DNA of 64,000 nt from Chelonoidis abingdonii (taxonomy: Eukaryota; Chordata; Testudines; Testudinidae): the NCBI RefSeq assembly GCF_003597395.2, contig NC_133771.1:60619965-60683964 (forward strand). The letters are read 5' to 3'. The position numbers and the translations under genes are program-made. The notes below the pieces were generated by a model. It worked only from the letters and a program-made list of their open reading frames with translations. It was not told where the DNA came from and made no database searches. Each line of letters starts with the position of its first letter. Position 1 is the first letter of the stretch. Shown in pieces: positions 61,625 to 64,000 of this stretch.

Positions 61625-62876
61625 GTAAGTAAATCATAAATTTACACAACTTTCTCACTGGATTAATATAATTCATATATATTCGTGTTACTTTATGTTC
61701 TAAAGTAGTTACAAAGTTATAAAGCAATCATGATATGGATTTTAAAAGGTGACAAATGAGTGTTTCATCCCATTTCTAATTTAGATATTATTATTTATTG
61801 AACATGAGAGTGTGCTTAGTGTGGCACAAAGTGTATGACCAGAGAATTTAGAATTTAGAACCTACTTTTAAAAATGGCAGATTAGTTCTCCAAAGGTGGT
61901 GGGAAATGGAGATTAAAGGAGGAATAGTGTTCATGTATAGCTCCATTTTATTTGAAACAGTTCAGTCTGGATTTCAAGAGAACTAAAATTGCAAGTGATC
62001 AGGGAGGAACTGAAATGTAATTAACATTTGTAAAGCATTTTGAAATTCTTAGATGCATGTTGCTACATTAGTGCTAAGTATTGTCACTGTTAAAGGTTAA
62101 AAAGTTTTATTAATTGCATCTGATTCTCTTTTAATTACTTTAGAGCATTTAGCAGTGTGTGCTGTTATCATTATTCATTATTTTAAATCTGTTACAGTGC
62201 ACTGTTGGGCAGCCCAGGACAGTTATGCACTGTGACAGACTCTTTCTCTGATCTGTGATAGTGTCACTGGGCTCTGGGAGTGAAAATATCTAGTCCTCCC
62301 ATCTCTCTCAAAAACCCTCATACTAAAACATCCCAGTAGAGCTTTCTGCAGTCCCCAAAGGCAGATGAACCAGAGAGTCCATGAAGTTTACAAGAGACTT
62401 TGCTGTTGCCAGTCTATGTTACATGGAAGGCACTCTCATACTACAGAGCTGAGTGGACTTAGAAACCCATAAGAAAGATGGCAAAGATTCTTTGGTGTCT
62501 AGAATTTGCCAGTGTGAGTTGGGGTTCAGTGTTATGCATATAGGTTTACTTAACTCTTCCATTTACCTGTGATAGAATGGTTACAGTTATGACTGATGGT
62601 TGCAAGGCAATCAGGTTTGCATGTCATAGGATTCTATGAATTTGAATCCCTTGCAGTTCTGAAGTTTTTTGGTCCTAGCTGTATACTGGGCATGGCTTAC
62701 CCCTCAGTGATATTTTTATGATAATTCAAGTATACCATCTTTGGATAAAAAAGCATTGAGATTTACACTATCTTCAGATTTGTCAGTGTTTCTTTTTATC
62801 ATGTTTCTAATATTACCAGATTGAGATATGCAAGACACAGGGATGTTGCCCAATAACTTTGTAATTTCTAGGACTG
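61625..62876. other. Start of next CD109 intron
   Basis: Begins GTAAGT. 62010-62060 (taaagcattttgaaattctt) resembles a SINE tail. I see no further CD109 exon. Confidence 0.5.
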
Positions 62877-62884
62877 ATTCTAGC

Positions 62885-63416
62885 GAAGGCTATGTTTATG
62901 TCACGGAGGTCATGGAAGTCACGGAATCCATGACTTCCAGAGACCTCCATGACATTCTCTGCTTCAGCCTCAGGAGCTGCGGACTCTGGAGCTGGCAGCC
63001 AGCCCTGGCAGGGCTCCAGTGGCAGGCTACAGCAGCGACAGGGCCCCCCCCTGCAATGTTCCAGCGACAGGAACAGACTCCTGAGGGAGCCCTCCTCAGG
63101 GTTCCAGCCACGGGTGACAGTCTTGCAGTGGGATGCTTTGGGCAAGCGGCTGGGGGTGTCCCATTTCCTCTTTGGGAAATACGTTCACTCTGCAGCTCCC
63201 AGGTGCTGAGGGCAGAGGCCCCCCCCGCAGCATCTTCCAGCTGCCACAGGTGAAAGGGGAACCCCACAGCTCCCAGCCACCATGGTAGTGGGGGAAATCA
63301 GGGAGCTGCAGCCGCAAAAGTCACAGACAGGGCATGGCTTCCGTGAATTTTTGTTTATTTCTCGTGACCTGTCTATGACTTTTACTAAAAATAATCATGA
63401 CAAAATCTTAGCCTTA
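62885..63416. mobile_element. Non-autonomous hAT element, partner of 41471
   Basis: Begins gaaggctatgtttatgtcac and ends acaaaatcttagcctta. The TSD is attctagc (62877-62884) and attatagc (63417-63424). Sub-terminal gtcacggaatccatgacttc and cttttactaaaaataatcat place it in the family of 41471-42158. Length 532 bp with a GC-rich non-coding core. Confidence 0.9.
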
Positions 63417-63439
63417 ATTATAGCTGATTAATGTAACTT

Positions 63440-63885
63440 GTATTTTTAGGTCTTCCAGCCTATCCTCTAAACGACTACAGTTGCTGCAGAACGCTGTTGT
63501 GAATTTTTTTCCTGGAACTAAGATATTTGATGATATTTTTCCAGCGTCTCTGTTTTAAAATCTCTGTAACAGTTGCCAGCGTAATTCCATATTGATTGTA
63601 CAGTACTTAAAGTGCTTACTTGCAGACTTACTAACAATATTAGTCCAGAATCACTCTTTGATTTGCTCTTTTTAATTTCCCTTGCTGTTGTTTGAGGTCT
63701 GAGTCTGATGAGCTATTGGTTTTCCTTAAACATAATCTGGAAGCATTTGCGCAAAGCAGTTTAGTATCTGTGCTTCACAATAATTGGACTAAGCTTCCCA
63801 ATGACATTCAGAAACCTGAATTTGTTCTAACTTTCAGATTAAAATTGAAAAGATTTGTTTACTGTTTTTAATTATGTTTGCGTTG
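63440..63885 (+). pseudogene. L2-like LINE C-terminal relic
   Basis: The + strand reads LQLLQNAVVNFFPGTKIFDD (LQxLQNAAARxxTGTKxxDH of L2 RT) from about 63478. After frame changes it reads WTKLPNDIQKPEFVLTFRLK then KLKRFVYCF near 63784-63870, matching the WNxLPxxIRxxxxLxxFKxxLKTxLF end of L2 ORF2. Confidence 0.78.
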
Positions 63886-64000
63886 TACGATGCCTGGGGA
63901 CTCTTTTTTTTTTTTGGAAGAATGCTAGATCAATTTATTACTTTATGGTTACTCTTCCAGGCATATTTTAAAAATTAGGTCTGAATAAATTGGGGTCTTC

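Noticed and set aside
61625..64000. A further CD109 exon
   Set aside because: Looked for a segment starting with a YTYGKPV-like sequence after an AG in the right phase; none seen.

Overview
The window is vertebrate intronic and exonic DNA, almost certainly from a turtle. It is dense with CR1 LINE copies, hAT and Tigger-type DNA-transposon copies and a Penelope-like element whose terminal sequence I recognise as a very abundant turtle repeat. No bacterial-type operons, tRNA or rRNA genes or CRISPR arrays are present. The only host protein-coding gene I can support is on the + strand: six consecutive internal exons of CD109, a GPI-anchored alpha-2-macroglobulin/complement-family protein. They lie at 3506-3666, 39997-40025, 45763-45993, 46111-46236, 60454-60493 and 61540-61624. 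Every junction has an AG acceptor and GT donor, and all phases match, giving 672 nt (about 224 residues) of continuous reading frame. The signal-peptide exon must lie upstream of the window and the next exon downstream of it.

Layout. Bases 1-3402 hold an LTR-like piece and a long antisense CR1, ending about 100 bp before the first exon. The 36.3-kb intron 3667-39996 carries most of the repeats: many hAT MITEs with readable 8-bp target-site duplications (TSDs), a Ty3/Gypsy protease-RT relic (about 9870-10460), six further CR1 pieces, a Tigger-like element with a nested hAT, an L2-type RT relic, a MIR-type SINE and LTR-like blocks. The second exon is only 29 nt. The 5.7-kb intron 40026-45762 has a hAT and a Tigger-like element. 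A 117-bp intron separates the next two exons. The 14.2-kb intron 46237-60453 holds a Penelope-like retroelement (47198-50807) with a 12-bp TSD, long inverted termini and two hAT insertions, then a CR1 (51480-54405), an older CR1/L3-like copy (55690-57560) and a palindromic hAT MITE. After the last exon come another hAT and an L2-like LINE C-terminus.

How it works together: the exons encode the N-terminal macroglobulin domains (MG1, MG2, start of MG3) of one cell-surface protein. Everything else is mobile-element sediment in its introns. I found no convincing new biological system. The most useful observations are the microexon, the Penelope element with its nested insertions, the Gypsy pol relic and the hAT families whose exact ends can be read from TIRs and TSDs.
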